Positions 1 to 6,363 of a DNA stretch of 18,421 bases are shown here, in pieces. Source of the DNA: JABDBK01 sp964453575. Lineage in GTDB: Bacteria; Pseudomonadota; Gammaproteobacteria; DSM-16500. A program made the translations under genes and the position numbers. A model generated the notes under the pieces. The model searched no databases and was not told the origin of the DNA. It saw nothing but the letters and a program-made list of their open reading frames with translations. The stretch is taken from positions 1 to 18,421 of the forward strand of contig CAYVRW010000044.1 in NCBI GenBank assembly GCA_964453575.1, given 5' to 3'. Numbering within the stretch: position 1 is the stretch's first letter; each line of letters opens with the position of its first letter.

Positions 1-589
1 TTATCTGAGGCGTTACAAGGACGTGATCTTTGGTAACCATAAATATATTTGCAGCGCTTGCTTCAGCCACATGGCCTTGGGTATTCAATAGAATAGCTTC
101 GTCAAAATCGCGTTTTATGATTTCTCTACGTGCGAGCACATTATCAAGACAAGCTAATGATTTAATATTGGCAAGAGGCGAGTATTCATTACGTCGTATG
201 GTTGAAATGCCAATTTTTGCAGGGTGTATGTGAGCGATATAGGGAAACATTGCAATCATTACAGTAGGTTTGATAGGTTCGGGATAGTTTAGTCCTCTGG
301 CTCCTGAGCCGCGGGTGATAGTTAGCCGAAAAATAGCCTCATTTTCTATTGCATTAAGCTTGAACAATTCAGTCAGGATTTTTTCTAATGCTTCATAAGA
401 AAGATCAATAGGTAACTCTAATAATTCCGCCGATTTTTTTAATCGAACCCAATGCTTTTCCAAAGCCAAGGGTTTTCCTTGATAGGTTCTGCCTGTTTCA
501 AACAATCCATCAGACAATAAAAAACCTCGATCGGTAGGTTTAATGTTTGCATCATGGGGAGAAAGAAATTGTCCATTGAGATAAATCAT
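1..589 (-). CDS. class IV aminotransferase, copy 1 (3' end outside window)
   Basis: PLP-dependent fold-type IV enzyme (aminodeoxychorismate lyase / D-amino-acid or branched-chain aminotransferase family). The first 196 codons lie in the window and the frame is open to the edge; the missing part corresponds to about 84 codons of the copy at 3778-4620. Visible hallmarks are the N-terminal SDGLFETGRTY stretch, the catalytic lysine (NIKSLACLDN, residue 143 by alignment) and VAEASAANIF. It aligns without indels to the second copy. In the coding part there are 16 base differences, 13 at third codon positions and three changing residues (T105P, T124A and T158I relative to copy 2). All 16 fall in codons 93-189, while the first 92 codons are identical. 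It has no clear Shine-Dalgarno and begins 46 bases after the cupin stop codon, so it may be read through from that cluster. Which class IV activity it has cannot be told from motifs alone. Confidence 0.85.
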   Translation of the reverse strand, partial: MIYLNGQFLSPHDANIKPTDRGFLLSDGLFETGRTYQGKPLALEKHWVRLKKSAELLELPIDLSYEALEKILTELFKLNAIENEAIFRLTITRGSGARGLNYPEPIKPTVMIAMFPYIAHIHPAKIGISTIRRNEYSPLANIKSLACLDNVLARREIIKRDFDEAILLNTQGHVAEASAANIFMVTKDHVLVTPQI

Positions 590-632
590 AATTTATAAAT
601 CTTATTATTTTATAGTTAAATTGAGGATACTT
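1..632. repeat. direct repeat unit A (pairs with 4032-4663)
   Basis: Ungapped direct repeat with an offset of 4031 bases, carrying the 5' two thirds of the aminotransferase gene and 43 bases upstream of its start. I count 17 mismatches in 632 bases, 16 of them between positions 23 and 311 and one at 621; 312-620 is identical. Homology ends at 632, just before the stop codon of the cupin gene (636-638). The left limit is outside the window. Confidence 0.95.
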
Positions 633-635
633 TAT

Positions 636-1094
636 TTATTGATTTTGCTTTAAGTACTCACTTAATTTCTCAATGAACCCAGGCTCAAGAAAGTCCTTTC
701 GAATAGGTGTCTGTTGTTCATACATGACGACATCAGATGTGGCAATGAAACCATGTGTAATATAAGATGGAAATACCATCACATCGCCTGCATGGAGATT
801 ATAAAGTTTATCATCAGTACGAACCTCGACATTACCTTTAAGTATTCTTATCACTTGCTCATTAAGGTGTGAATGAACCGGTAATTTAGCGCCTGTTTTT
901 AAATTCCACTGTATCACCGTAAACTGAGAGCTTGTGACAAAACGCATATTGATTTTATCGGTTAATTGATGAGATGGTATGGCATCGAAGTCAAAATATA
1001 ATGCTGCTTCTTTTGCGGTTGCGTTAAAGCTAACCAGTAAAAAATGTATGAATAAAAAAGTTAAGGCAAAGAACCTTTTTGAAATTAAAAACAT
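636..1094 (-). CDS. exported small cupin-domain protein
   Basis: A 152-aa single-domain cupin. Residues 1-27 form a signal peptide (positive start SKR, hydrophobic core, processing likely near FNATA-KEA), so a periplasmic or secreted location is expected. Cupin motif 1 is H74-S-H76 followed by NEQ, and motif 2 is GDVMVFPSYITH with H114. H74, H76, Q80 and H114 are the likely metal ligands, with Gln where the classical motif has Glu, a common variant. The C-terminal TPIRKDFLEPG resembles the P-x-R-x-DF tail of many stand-alone cupin_2 proteins. The family ranges from metal-dependent oxygenases to isomerases and binding proteins, so no substrate can be assigned. The start overlaps the upstream 56-aa gene by 10 bases, suggesting translational coupling. 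Confidence 0.8.
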   Translation of the reverse strand: MFLISKRFFALTFLFIHFLLVSFNATAKEAALYFDFDAIPSHQLTDKINMRFVTSSQFTVIQWNLKTGAKLPVHSHLNEQVIRILKGNVEVRTDDKLYNLHAGDVMVFPSYITHGFIATSDVVMYEQQTPIRKDFLEPGFIEKLSEYLKQNQ

Positions 1095-1255
1095 AAAATA
1101 TCTCTTTGATACATTTCTTTAATGGCATTGCGGATGGGTTCATTTTTAATCCGTGCTGTTAAGTCGCTTATATCTTTTGTATGGGCGTCAATAGGTGCGA
1201 CTAGGCTTTGTGGGTCAAAATCTTCTTTATTTTGAATTTTAACTGAATCAAGCAT
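1085..1255 (-). CDS. 56-aa protein of unknown function, overlapped on both sides
   Basis: A short gene read from ATG at 1255 to TAA at 1085. The product begins MLDSVKIQNKEDFDP and ends KEMYQRDILCF. It is acidic to neutral, predicted helical, with no signal peptide and no membrane segment. Its start overlaps the last eight bases of the 86-aa gene (nested ATGCTTGA junction) and its end overlaps the cupin start by ten bases. Such tight packing on both sides is the main reason to believe it is real. I do not recognise the family. As the second gene after a ribbon-helix-helix-like protein it could be a partner in a toxin-antitoxin-like pair, but nothing in its sequence marks it as a toxin. Confidence 0.6.
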   Translation of the reverse strand: MLDSVKIQNKEDFDPQSLVAPIDAHTKDISDLTARIKNEPIRNAIKEMYQRDILCF

Positions 1256-1508
1256 TAGGTACTTCCCTGATTTTATTGTTGTTTAGTAGTTCTTCTGCAG
1301 GTTTTAGTAACCTTCTAGTTCCGTCTTTATGGTCTGCATACAAATCGCCATCCTCAGTTAAAGTCAATGCAGCTATAGCAAAGCGTAATATACTTTCATT
1401 GTCTTTAAATCCCCATTTAATTTTTATTTGATTTAGGGCTCTTAAGTCTCCGTTATTAATGGTCAATTGGAGATCATTAGCATCTTCATTTATTTTAATT
1501 ATGGCCAT
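1248..1508 (-). CDS. 86-aa ribbon-helix-helix-like protein
   Basis: A small protein, not recognised with certainty. Residues 12-49 (DLQLTINNGDLRALNQI, then WGFKDNESILRFAIAAL) read as a short beta strand followed by two helices, the pattern of ribbon-helix-helix DNA-binding proteins such as CopG-type antitoxins. The rest (about 50-80) contains ADHKDGTRRLLKPAEELL. A weak purine-rich site (AAAGAGAAAA) precedes the ATG and a perfect TATAAT (complement of 1542-1547) lies upstream without a convincing -35. It is the first gene of an overlapping cluster with the 56-aa gene and the cupin. If it is RHH, autoregulation would be expected; that is inference. Confidence 0.55.
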   Translation of the reverse strand: MAIIKINEDANDLQLTINNGDLRALNQIKIKWGFKDNESILRFAIAALTLTEDGDLYADHKDGTRRLLKPAEELLNNNKIREVPNA

Positions 1509-1724
1509 AATTTTCTCTTTCTAAATTGAAGGGTGGTAAATATTATAATTGTAAGCTTTTTCATTTGGCTTAGGGTCATACCCCCAGCTCAAGTTAGTCC
1601 ATTATAGGTTAATCTAAAAATGATATATACGTCCATAATGAAGAAATAGGATAAAGGAGAGTACGAGTCCTGTCTAGTTTCATGATACCAAAAGTAATAA
1701 TCACAGTTTAATTAGGTTTTACAT

Positions 1725-3470
1725 TTATCTCGGTTTTGACCCTGAAACGGGTATTTCCAACTCGGATGATGGTGATAAAACGGCCGAATCTTGTTGAGTC
1801 CATATGCCAAACGCTGAGGTGGCCAATGAAACGGGTGATAAATGCTCTCTTGCTTTTGCAGATTTTTCTCTAAAGTTTAAATTTGTTGGTAATTCGTTAC
1901 GACACCATTTTTTTGGTTGTAGCTGTTGTGAAGTTTTTTCATCCGTAGGTGGCAATGTTTGTGGTGAACTATAACATTTGGTAAAAATCGACTTGCCTAA
2001 AATTTTTAATCCTGAGTAAAGCTGTGTTAATAACATTGAAGGAATGAATACAGCTGCCAGTGTTGCAGTTTTTACAATACCTACACCTACTCCAATCACT
2101 TTAACTGGAAACCATTTACTCATTGCATCAACCATTTGAGTAATGTCCAGTGCTCTAGCAGCTTTACGCATCATAATCTTTTTACATAAACCTGCGTATT
2201 TTGTCATAAAGAAAATCTTATTCATGGTTTCTTTCATATCATTGCGAAACTCTCTACCGCGTGAATGATTTTCTGCTTCAACATCTAGTGGTATGACTTT
2301 AGCATCACGATGGGCAACTAAATATCTAAGATGTGCATCAGCACGTTTTTGGATGCCATCAGTAAACCCATTACATATTTTTTGCAGGGGTTTAAGGAAC
2401 GAAGGAAGATTAACCCGACTATGTTGGGCAACAGAATCCTCAAAATGCGGATCAATGATTCCATAAAGATTAATTCCGCGTGGAAATCCTTTTTCTAATG
2501 AAAAAACTGGATCACCTAATTGTTCATAAACATTCACTTTTGACCATATTATGGGTGTGACGTTTTTAAAGCGCTGCAGTGTGCTCTCACACAGTGCAGA
2601 TGGATTTAAGCAATCTGCACGTTCAACTAATTCAGGGTATTTAGCAGTTACAATCATACCCATGACAGCACCTTTACTATGACCCACGAGATAATTTTGG
2701 CGACCATTTTTGCGCATGGCATCGCCGATAGCTTCTATATGATGACCCTCACCAAGCGAATAATGCGGTTTATAATTATAGATAACAGCTAGATCAGATC
2801 CACGAATCATATCCGGCGAAGTTCCCATAAGTGTAACAATATTTGGAACTTCAGCAGCATAGTCACCTTGAGGTTCAAGGATATAATCATACATACGATC
2901 TTCTTCTTCCAGCAGCCATGCAAGTGGACCGCGCTCTGGAGAAATATCGACTTTCAATGCACGGTATTTAATATCTTGCCATTGTCCATTGATTCGCAAT
3001 GGAATATGAATAACAGTTCCATCAGGTGGCTCTAAAAATGGTAAAAGAGATGTCATGCAACCAATGAGAATGCGGATCTTTTCTTCTTCGTTACTTGTAA
3101 ATACCTGACCTGCGACCAATCGGTTAGACATTTCTTGCAAAAGAGCATAAAAATGGCCTGAAATAACGCGGATGAAATCTGGATTGCGTTTTTCCATTAA
3201 TGCTCGCATCACTAGATCAAGCGCATAATCATAACCTTGACCTGGAATAGGTTGAACACTACGTTCCAAATACAACAAAATATCCTTTGATGCTATGTTT
3301 AGTAGGGTTTCATCGTTACGTGCGGGCAAATTCGCTTTGTCCCGAACACCATCAGATTCCAATGTAGTACCACCCAAAACTGCTGTGAACACCGATTCCA
3401 TAAATGTATGGGCGGTGATTCCAGTATGAGGAATATCACTGAGGGTTGATTGTATTCGTGCATGCGACAT
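1725..3470 (-). CDS. GHSKG serine hydrolase (lipase-like), putative effector
   Basis: A 581-aa alpha/beta-hydrolase-like protein. The nucleophile elbow LVGHSKGAVMG (S265 in G-H-S-K-G) follows a predicted strand, and LMGTSPD (about 214-220) may supply the oxyanion region. Likely catalytic partners are D320 in EQLGDPVFS and a later histidine such as H380 in RADAHLRYL; this triad is inferred. Residues 1-200 precede the hydrolase core and are helical. A hydrophobic stretch at about 457-489 (VKVIGVGVGIVKTATLAAVF region) could insert in a membrane. The last 90 residues are polar and Ser/Pro/Lys-rich. There is no signal peptide. The length and composition resemble Legionellales lipase-like effectors (for example the SidB/Sdb class), but I cannot confirm membership. 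The gene stands alone between the cupin cluster and the tRNA-like repeat. The upstream Shine-Dalgarno is weak. Confidence 0.65.
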   Translation of the reverse strand: MSHARIQSTLSDIPHTGITAHTFMESVFTAVLGGTTLESDGVRDKANLPARNDETLLNIASKDILLYLERSVQPIPGQGYDYALDLVMRALMEKRNPDFIRVISGHFYALLQEMSNRLVAGQVFTSNEEEKIRILIGCMTSLLPFLEPPDGTVIHIPLRINGQWQDIKYRALKVDISPERGPLAWLLEEEDRMYDYILEPQGDYAAEVPNIVTLMGTSPDMIRGSDLAVIYNYKPHYSLGEGHHIEAIGDAMRKNGRQNYLVGHSKGAVMGMIVTAKYPELVERADCLNPSALCESTLQRFKNVTPIIWSKVNVYEQLGDPVFSLEKGFPRGINLYGIIDPHFEDSVAQHSRVNLPSFLKPLQKICNGFTDGIQKRADAHLRYLVAHRDAKVIPLDVEAENHSRGREFRNDMKETMNKIFFMTKYAGLCKKIMMRKAARALDITQMVDAMSKWFPVKVIGVGVGIVKTATLAAVFIPSMLLTQLYSGLKILGKSIFTKCYSSPQTLPPTDEKTSQQLQPKKWCRNELPTNLNFREKSAKAREHLSPVSLATSAFGIWTQQDSAVLSPSSELEIPVSGSKPR

Positions 3471-3589
3471 ATTTTATCATCATGTATAAAAAAGATCGGT
3501 ATTTTAACCAAACGAGTTCTTAGAGGCTTTCTATGGCCAATAGTATACAAGAAAACAGCTTATTTTAAAGGGTATTTTGGATGTTCTAA

Positions 3590-3623
3590 GATTTCGCTGG
3601 AAGCTTATGTGGCGGAGAGGGTG
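3590..3623 (-). repeat. remnant of tRNA-Ser 3' end and flank (att-like)
   Basis: Aligns without gaps to 4774-4807 (offset 1184), with 29 of 34 positions identical. The last 14 bases are a perfect copy of the tRNA-Ser 3' end including the encoded CCA, and nine bases at the other end are also perfect. No other tRNA sequence follows at 3624. A duplicated tRNA 3' end in direct orientation is the usual scar of site-specific integration or of a duplication ending inside a tRNA gene. Confidence 0.7.
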
Positions 3624-3658
3624 TCTAACATATTTCAGTTTGTGATTGTTTGTCAAAG

Positions 3659-3682
3659 TTCATTATTATCTGTAATAATGAA
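3659..3682. terminator. perfect AT-rich inverted repeat, possible terminator
   Basis: Ten-base perfect arms (TTCATTATTA / TAATAATGAA) around a TCTG loop. On the plus strand it is followed by a T-rich stretch. It lies about 100 bases past the aminotransferase stop on the minus strand, where the U-run is missing, so a terminator role is only possible. It could instead be a protein-binding palindrome. Confidence 0.35.
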
Positions 3683-3688
3683 TTATTT

Positions 3689-3790
3689 TTAATTCACATA
3701 ATGGTAATCATAATTCTGTTGTTTTAGTGTTTCTAGCCAACCCATGACATAATCGCGCAAGGTGAATAATATTTTTATTAAGTTTTGCAT
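3689..3790 (-). CDS. possible 33-aa peptide downstream of aminotransferase
   Basis: An ATG overlapping the last 13 bases of the aminotransferase gene opens a 33-codon frame whose product runs MQNLIKILFTLRDYVMGW and ends NYDYHYVN. Aromatic-rich composition and the overlap arrangement make it worth noting, but the length is within chance and the Shine-Dalgarno is poor. It could also be the decayed end of a longer gene. Confidence 0.2.
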   Translation of the reverse strand: MQNLIKILFTLRDYVMGWLETLKQQNYDYHYVN

Positions 3791-4620
3791 AAAGTATCTT
3801 TTATTAAAGTCTTATAAGCCGTTTGTAAAATTTGGGTAATAGGATTAACAGAAAGTTTTTTTTCTTCAATTTGCTTTACTTCCTGGATTTCAATGATGCT
3901 ATTAGTTATAAATATTTCTTGAGCTGACAATAATTCATTCAGATGCATAGAACGTTCTTCCGTTTGAACTGAGAGTCTATCTGCAAGTTCTAAGACGATC
4001 TCACGAGTGATGCCTGGTAGTACACCATCTTTTATCTGAGGCGTTACAAGGACATGGTCTTTGGTAACCATAAATATATTTGCAGCGCTTGCTTCAGCCA
4101 CATGACCTTGGGTATTCAATAGAATAGCTTCGTCAAAATCGCGTTTTGTAATTTCTCTGCGCGCGAGTACATTATCAAGACAAGCTAATGATTTAATATT
4201 GGCAAGAGGTGAGTATTCATTACGTCGTATGGTTGAAATGCCAATTTTTGTTGGGTGTATGTGAGCGATGTAGGGAAACATCGCAATCATTACAGTAGGC
4301 TTGATAGTTTCGGGATAGTTTAGTCCTCTGGCTCCTGAGCCACGGGTGATAGTTAGCCGAAAAATAGCCTCATTTTCTATTGCATTAAGCTTGAACAATT
4401 CAGTCAGGATTTTTTCTAATGCTTCATAAGAAAGATCAATAGGTAACTCTAATAATTCCGCCGATTTTTTTAATCGAACCCAATGCTTTTCCAAAGCCAA
4501 GGGTTTTCCTTGATAGGTTCTGCCTGTTTCAAACAATCCATCAGACAATAAAAAACCTCGATCGGTAGGTTTAATGTTTGCATCATGGGGAGAAAGAAAT
4601 TGTCCATTGAGATAAATCAT
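3778..4620 (-). CDS. class IV aminotransferase, copy 2 (complete)
   Basis: A 280-aa cytosolic PLP enzyme of fold type IV, normal length for the family. It carries SDGLFETGRTY (26-36), ALEKHWVRLKKS (42-53), ITRGSGARGL (91-100), catalytic K143 in NIKSLACLDNVLARRE, the VAEASAANIF stretch (174-183) that contacts the cofactor, and DGVLPGITRE (198-207). Related enzymes release pyruvate from aminodeoxychorismate (PabC, folate synthesis) or transaminate branched-chain or D-amino acids; the motifs do not separate these, so no symbol is given. The start at 4620 matches the usual N-terminus (MIYLNGQ). A TATAAA lies about 25 bases upstream but no good -35 or Shine-Dalgarno is seen. It is the downstream neighbour of tRNA-Ser and lies between two tRNA-derived direct repeats. 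A near-identical second copy begins at the window's left edge. Confidence 0.9.
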   Translation of the reverse strand: MIYLNGQFLSPHDANIKPTDRGFLLSDGLFETGRTYQGKPLALEKHWVRLKKSAELLELPIDLSYEALEKILTELFKLNAIENEAIFRLTITRGSGARGLNYPETIKPTVMIAMFPYIAHIHPTKIGISTIRRNEYSPLANIKSLACLDNVLARREITKRDFDEAILLNTQGHVAEASAANIFMVTKDHVLVTPQIKDGVLPGITREIVLELADRLSVQTEERSMHLNELLSAQEIFITNSIIEIQEVKQIEEKKLSVNPITQILQTAYKTLIKDTLCKT

Positions 4621-4663
4621 AATTTATAAATCTTATTATTTTATAGTTAAAATGAGGATACTT
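4032..4663. repeat. direct repeat unit B (pairs with 1-632)
   Basis: Second copy of the 632-base repeat. The match stops at 4663, about 110 bases before the tRNA-related 34-mer at 4774. In unit A the matching point (632) is followed by 2.96 kb of other genes before its 34-mer at 3590. Confidence 0.95.
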
Positions 4664-4773
4664 ACACATACTATACACCATTAACCATCTTTCGATAAGC
4701 GTAGGGGATGCTTTTTTATCGTCAGGTAACATGTCTTTATATGATTTTAAAATATCCATTAAAGACTGAGCTT

Positions 4774-4807
4774 GATTTCGCTAGAATCAGATTTGGCGGA
4801 GAGGGTG
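4774..4807 (-). repeat. tRNA-Ser 3' end and flank, partner of 3590-3623
   Basis: Intact-side copy of the 34-mer: 14 bases are the tRNA 3' end (4794-4807) and 20 are downstream flank. It lies in direct orientation to 3590-3623 and 1184 bases from it. Confidence 0.7.
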
Positions 4808-4886
4808 GGATTCGAACCCACGTGGGGACTCTCGCCCCCCATCCGATTTCGAGTCGGTGCCGTTATGACCGCTTCGGTACCCCTCC
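4794..4886 (-). tRNA. tRNA-Ser (anticodon CGA)
   Basis: A 93-nt class II tRNA with encoded CCA. The acceptor GGAGGGG pairs with CCTCTCC (one G-T pair), with discriminator G. The anticodon stem CCGA/TCGG encloses the loop CTCGAAA, giving anticodon CGA, which reads UCG. A long variable arm (GGGGGGC...GTCCCC region) is typical of serine tRNAs, and the T arm is GTGGG-TTCGAAT-CCCAC. It supplies seryl-tRNA for UCG codons. Its 3' end is partly duplicated at 3610-3623, marking it as a probable integration or recombination site. Confidence 0.97.
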
Positions 4887-4897
4887 AGAGAGTGGGG

Positions 4898-4926
4898 ATT
4901 ATCCTAGACATTAAGATACAACGCAA
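4898..4926 (-). promoter_or_regulatory. promoter for tRNA-Ser
   Basis: On the minus strand: TTGCGT (complement of 4921-4926), 17-base spacer, GATAAT (complement of 4898-4903), then a C-rich discriminator and the tRNA 5' end 11 bases after the -10. The -35 overlaps the last codons of the F-box-like gene. C-rich discriminators are typical of stringently controlled stable-RNA promoters. Confidence 0.5.
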
Positions 4927-6086
4927 CTGGATTTCTTCTCAATGGGGGGGTGATAGGCGGATTCTATAATAGCGGCAATCTCGTCAGAACGTTGCTTGGA
5001 TTCTTTTCTGTATGACTCTAAAAGGAACTCTCCATCCCACCATTTTCTGTGTAATTTTCGTCCTTTATCGTCACAGACATGAGCATAGCCATCAAATTCT
5101 CTTACAATATAACCATCATACCAACTTTCGGGTGCGTGACAATCCTTAAGAGGTTCTTTCTCTGGTACTTTCGCAAAGAAGGAAGCCGTTTCAGAAAAAG
5201 CAGTATGAAGGGTAAAATATAATGCGCTAGTTAACGTTTTAGGACCAAGATCACATTTTGATAAATTTATCTCATAACTCAATAATTTGTTAATTAAATA
5301 TTTAACATAACAAGCAGGAAGATAATGTTGTAATAAATAATTCACGACGTTTGCTAAATAATAATTTTCCTCAGGATGAGGGTACGCCCAACCGAAACCA
5401 TAAGTTTGTTGATATAATTGCAATGCACTAAACAATAGAAGCTTATTAAACTGTTTTCCGTTTTTTATGACGGTTTGAGGTTTGATAGAGTTTTTAAATT
5501 GACCTAATGCAATTTCCCAATCGTTTTCATTATTAGAATGCCGAATGATATCAAATAATTTGAGCAATGCTTTTAATGAATCATTTGCTTGTTGTTCGAT
5601 TTCTTTCGCATAACCTTCAGGGAATTGTTCTTTGATTTGTTTTTGTTTAATGATGTCACCATCAGGTAGTTTATCCATATAATTCATAAGTATCTTTGCT
5701 AGGTTGACATCGTCTGCACCTAAGGCAATTTGTAAGGCAGTCCCATAAATTCTTCGGCCGGAATAATTAATGACTTCAAAAGGTGTTGTTAATAATTTTT
5801 GGCGTGCTAAGGGGGAAGCTTTTTTAAGTGTTTCTCTAACTTTATTTTCATTTGAGTTAGCAACGCTTTCTAAGAATGCAATTAATCGTAAATTACATCG
5901 AAATAAAAAGCCATCTTGTTTTGTTGCAAGTGCTAAGCTATGGCGAGTTTTAGGGTCAGCTTCTAAATTTAAGTAGGGTAATAAATGATTTTCTAAAATA
6001 TCTTTAGGTAATTTATTAAAAAAAGGAAATGATTTTTTTCGATCAGCAGCCTTACCAATTGCTTGATCCAAACAAGTAGGTGCCAT
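4911..6086 (-). CDS. F-box-like, ankyrin-like protein with C-terminal CVVS
   Basis: A 391-aa protein with no signal peptide. Residues 25-63 (KLPKDILENHLLPYLNLE, then SLALATKQDGFLFR) fit an F-box-like pattern: L-P-x-D, spaced leucines, and a second helix. Residues about 108-140 (YSGRRIYGTALQIALGADD, VNLAKILM) contain an ankyrin-like repeat of the type seen in Legionellales effectors. The protein ends IEKKSSCVVS, a CaaX motif (C388, X = Ser) preceded by lysines. F-box, ankyrin and CaaX together are the architecture of Legionella AnkB, which recruits host SKP1/cullin ubiquitin ligase and is prenylated by the host; no homology to AnkB is claimed. The start lies 15 bases after the BamC-like stop with no visible Shine-Dalgarno, so it is probably the third gene of the dapA operon, with translational coupling. 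Function is inferred. Confidence 0.65.
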   Translation of the reverse strand: MAPTCLDQAIGKAADRKKSFPFFNKLPKDILENHLLPYLNLEADPKTRHSLALATKQDGFLFRCNLRLIAFLESVANSNENKVRETLKKASPLARQKLLTTPFEVINYSGRRIYGTALQIALGADDVNLAKILMNYMDKLPDGDIIKQKQIKEQFPEGYAKEIEQQANDSLKALLKLFDIIRHSNNENDWEIALGQFKNSIKPQTVIKNGKQFNKLLLFSALQLYQQTYGFGWAYPHPEENYYLANVVNYLLQHYLPACYVKYLINKLLSYEINLSKCDLGPKTLTSALYFTLHTAFSETASFFAKVPEKEPLKDCHAPESWYDGYIVREFDGYAHVCDDKGRKLHRKWWDGEFLLESYRKESKQRSDEIAAIIESAYHPPIEKKSSCVVS

Positions 6087-6101
6087 ACAAAAATTTATCC
6101 A

Positions 6102-6347
6102 TTATAAATAAGGCGGTGTAAGATCAGGTCTTGTCAGGCTTCCTGGGTAATGCCTCTCCGGTACAGGATATTCTGCATGAATGGTGGATGAAGAAAGCCC
6201 CGGTGGGATTTTCAAAGGCGGTATGCTTCTTGCTTTAAGATAATCGGTATCACGATTAATGATGACACCGTTGTTACCATAAATATAGGAACAACTGCTG
6301 ATAAATAATACTGAGATAAGGATCATTATTATTTTTATGTTACGCAT
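6102..6347 (-). CDS. short BamC-like outer-membrane lipoprotein
   Basis: An 81-aa lipoprotein. The signal sequence ends in lipobox ISSC with C19 as the lipidated cysteine. After it come GNNGVIINRDTDYLKA and PPLKIPPGLSSS, then YPVPERHYPG, which match the extended N-terminal segment of BamC (NlpB), the part that lies along BamD in the beta-barrel assembly complex. The genomic position directly behind dapA is the classical dapA-bamC arrangement. Escherichia coli BamC is about 344 residues with two helix-grip domains after this segment; both are absent here and the reading frame ends cleanly. It may be a naturally minimal BamC or a truncated one. It starts 16 bases after the dapA stop. Confidence 0.7.
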   Translation of the reverse strand: MRNIKIIMILISVLFISSCSYIYGNNGVIINRDTDYLKARSIPPLKIPPGLSSSTIHAEYPVPERHYPGSLTRPDLTPPYL

Positions 6348-6363
6348 GGTAAACCTTCTTATT

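Larger units (their letters stand above)
3471..3777. other. intergenic stretch with tRNA-derived repeat and hairpin
   Basis: About 300 bases between the hydrolase start and the aminotransferase stop. It holds the tRNA-Ser 3'-end remnant (3590-3623), a perfect AT-rich hairpin (3659-3682) and a doubtful 33-codon reading frame (3689-3790). I see no clear promoter for the hydrolase gene; a weak TTGGTT/TATACA pair with 17-base spacing lies just upstream of it. Confidence 0.6.

Noticed and set aside
30..233. 67-codon plus-strand frame at the left edge
   Set aside because: It is the antisense shadow of aminotransferase copy 1, which shows the conserved motifs and silent-site divergence.
3450..3692. 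80-codon plus-strand frame
   Set aside because: It runs across the tRNA-derived remnant (hence VAERVSN) and intergenic sequence, with no Shine-Dalgarno and no coding pattern.
4583..4759. 58-codon minus-strand frame between tRNA-Ser and aminotransferase copy 2
   Set aside because: It starts right after the tRNA, overlaps the aminotransferase start by 38 bases, lacks a Shine-Dalgarno and does not look like a known family; possible decayed fragment, but not supportable as a gene.
4708..4969. Two plus-strand reading frames with products containing GGEGGIRTHVGTL and AERVGFEPTW
   Set aside because: They are the antisense of the tRNA-Ser gene; such peptides are well-known false products of serine tRNA loci.
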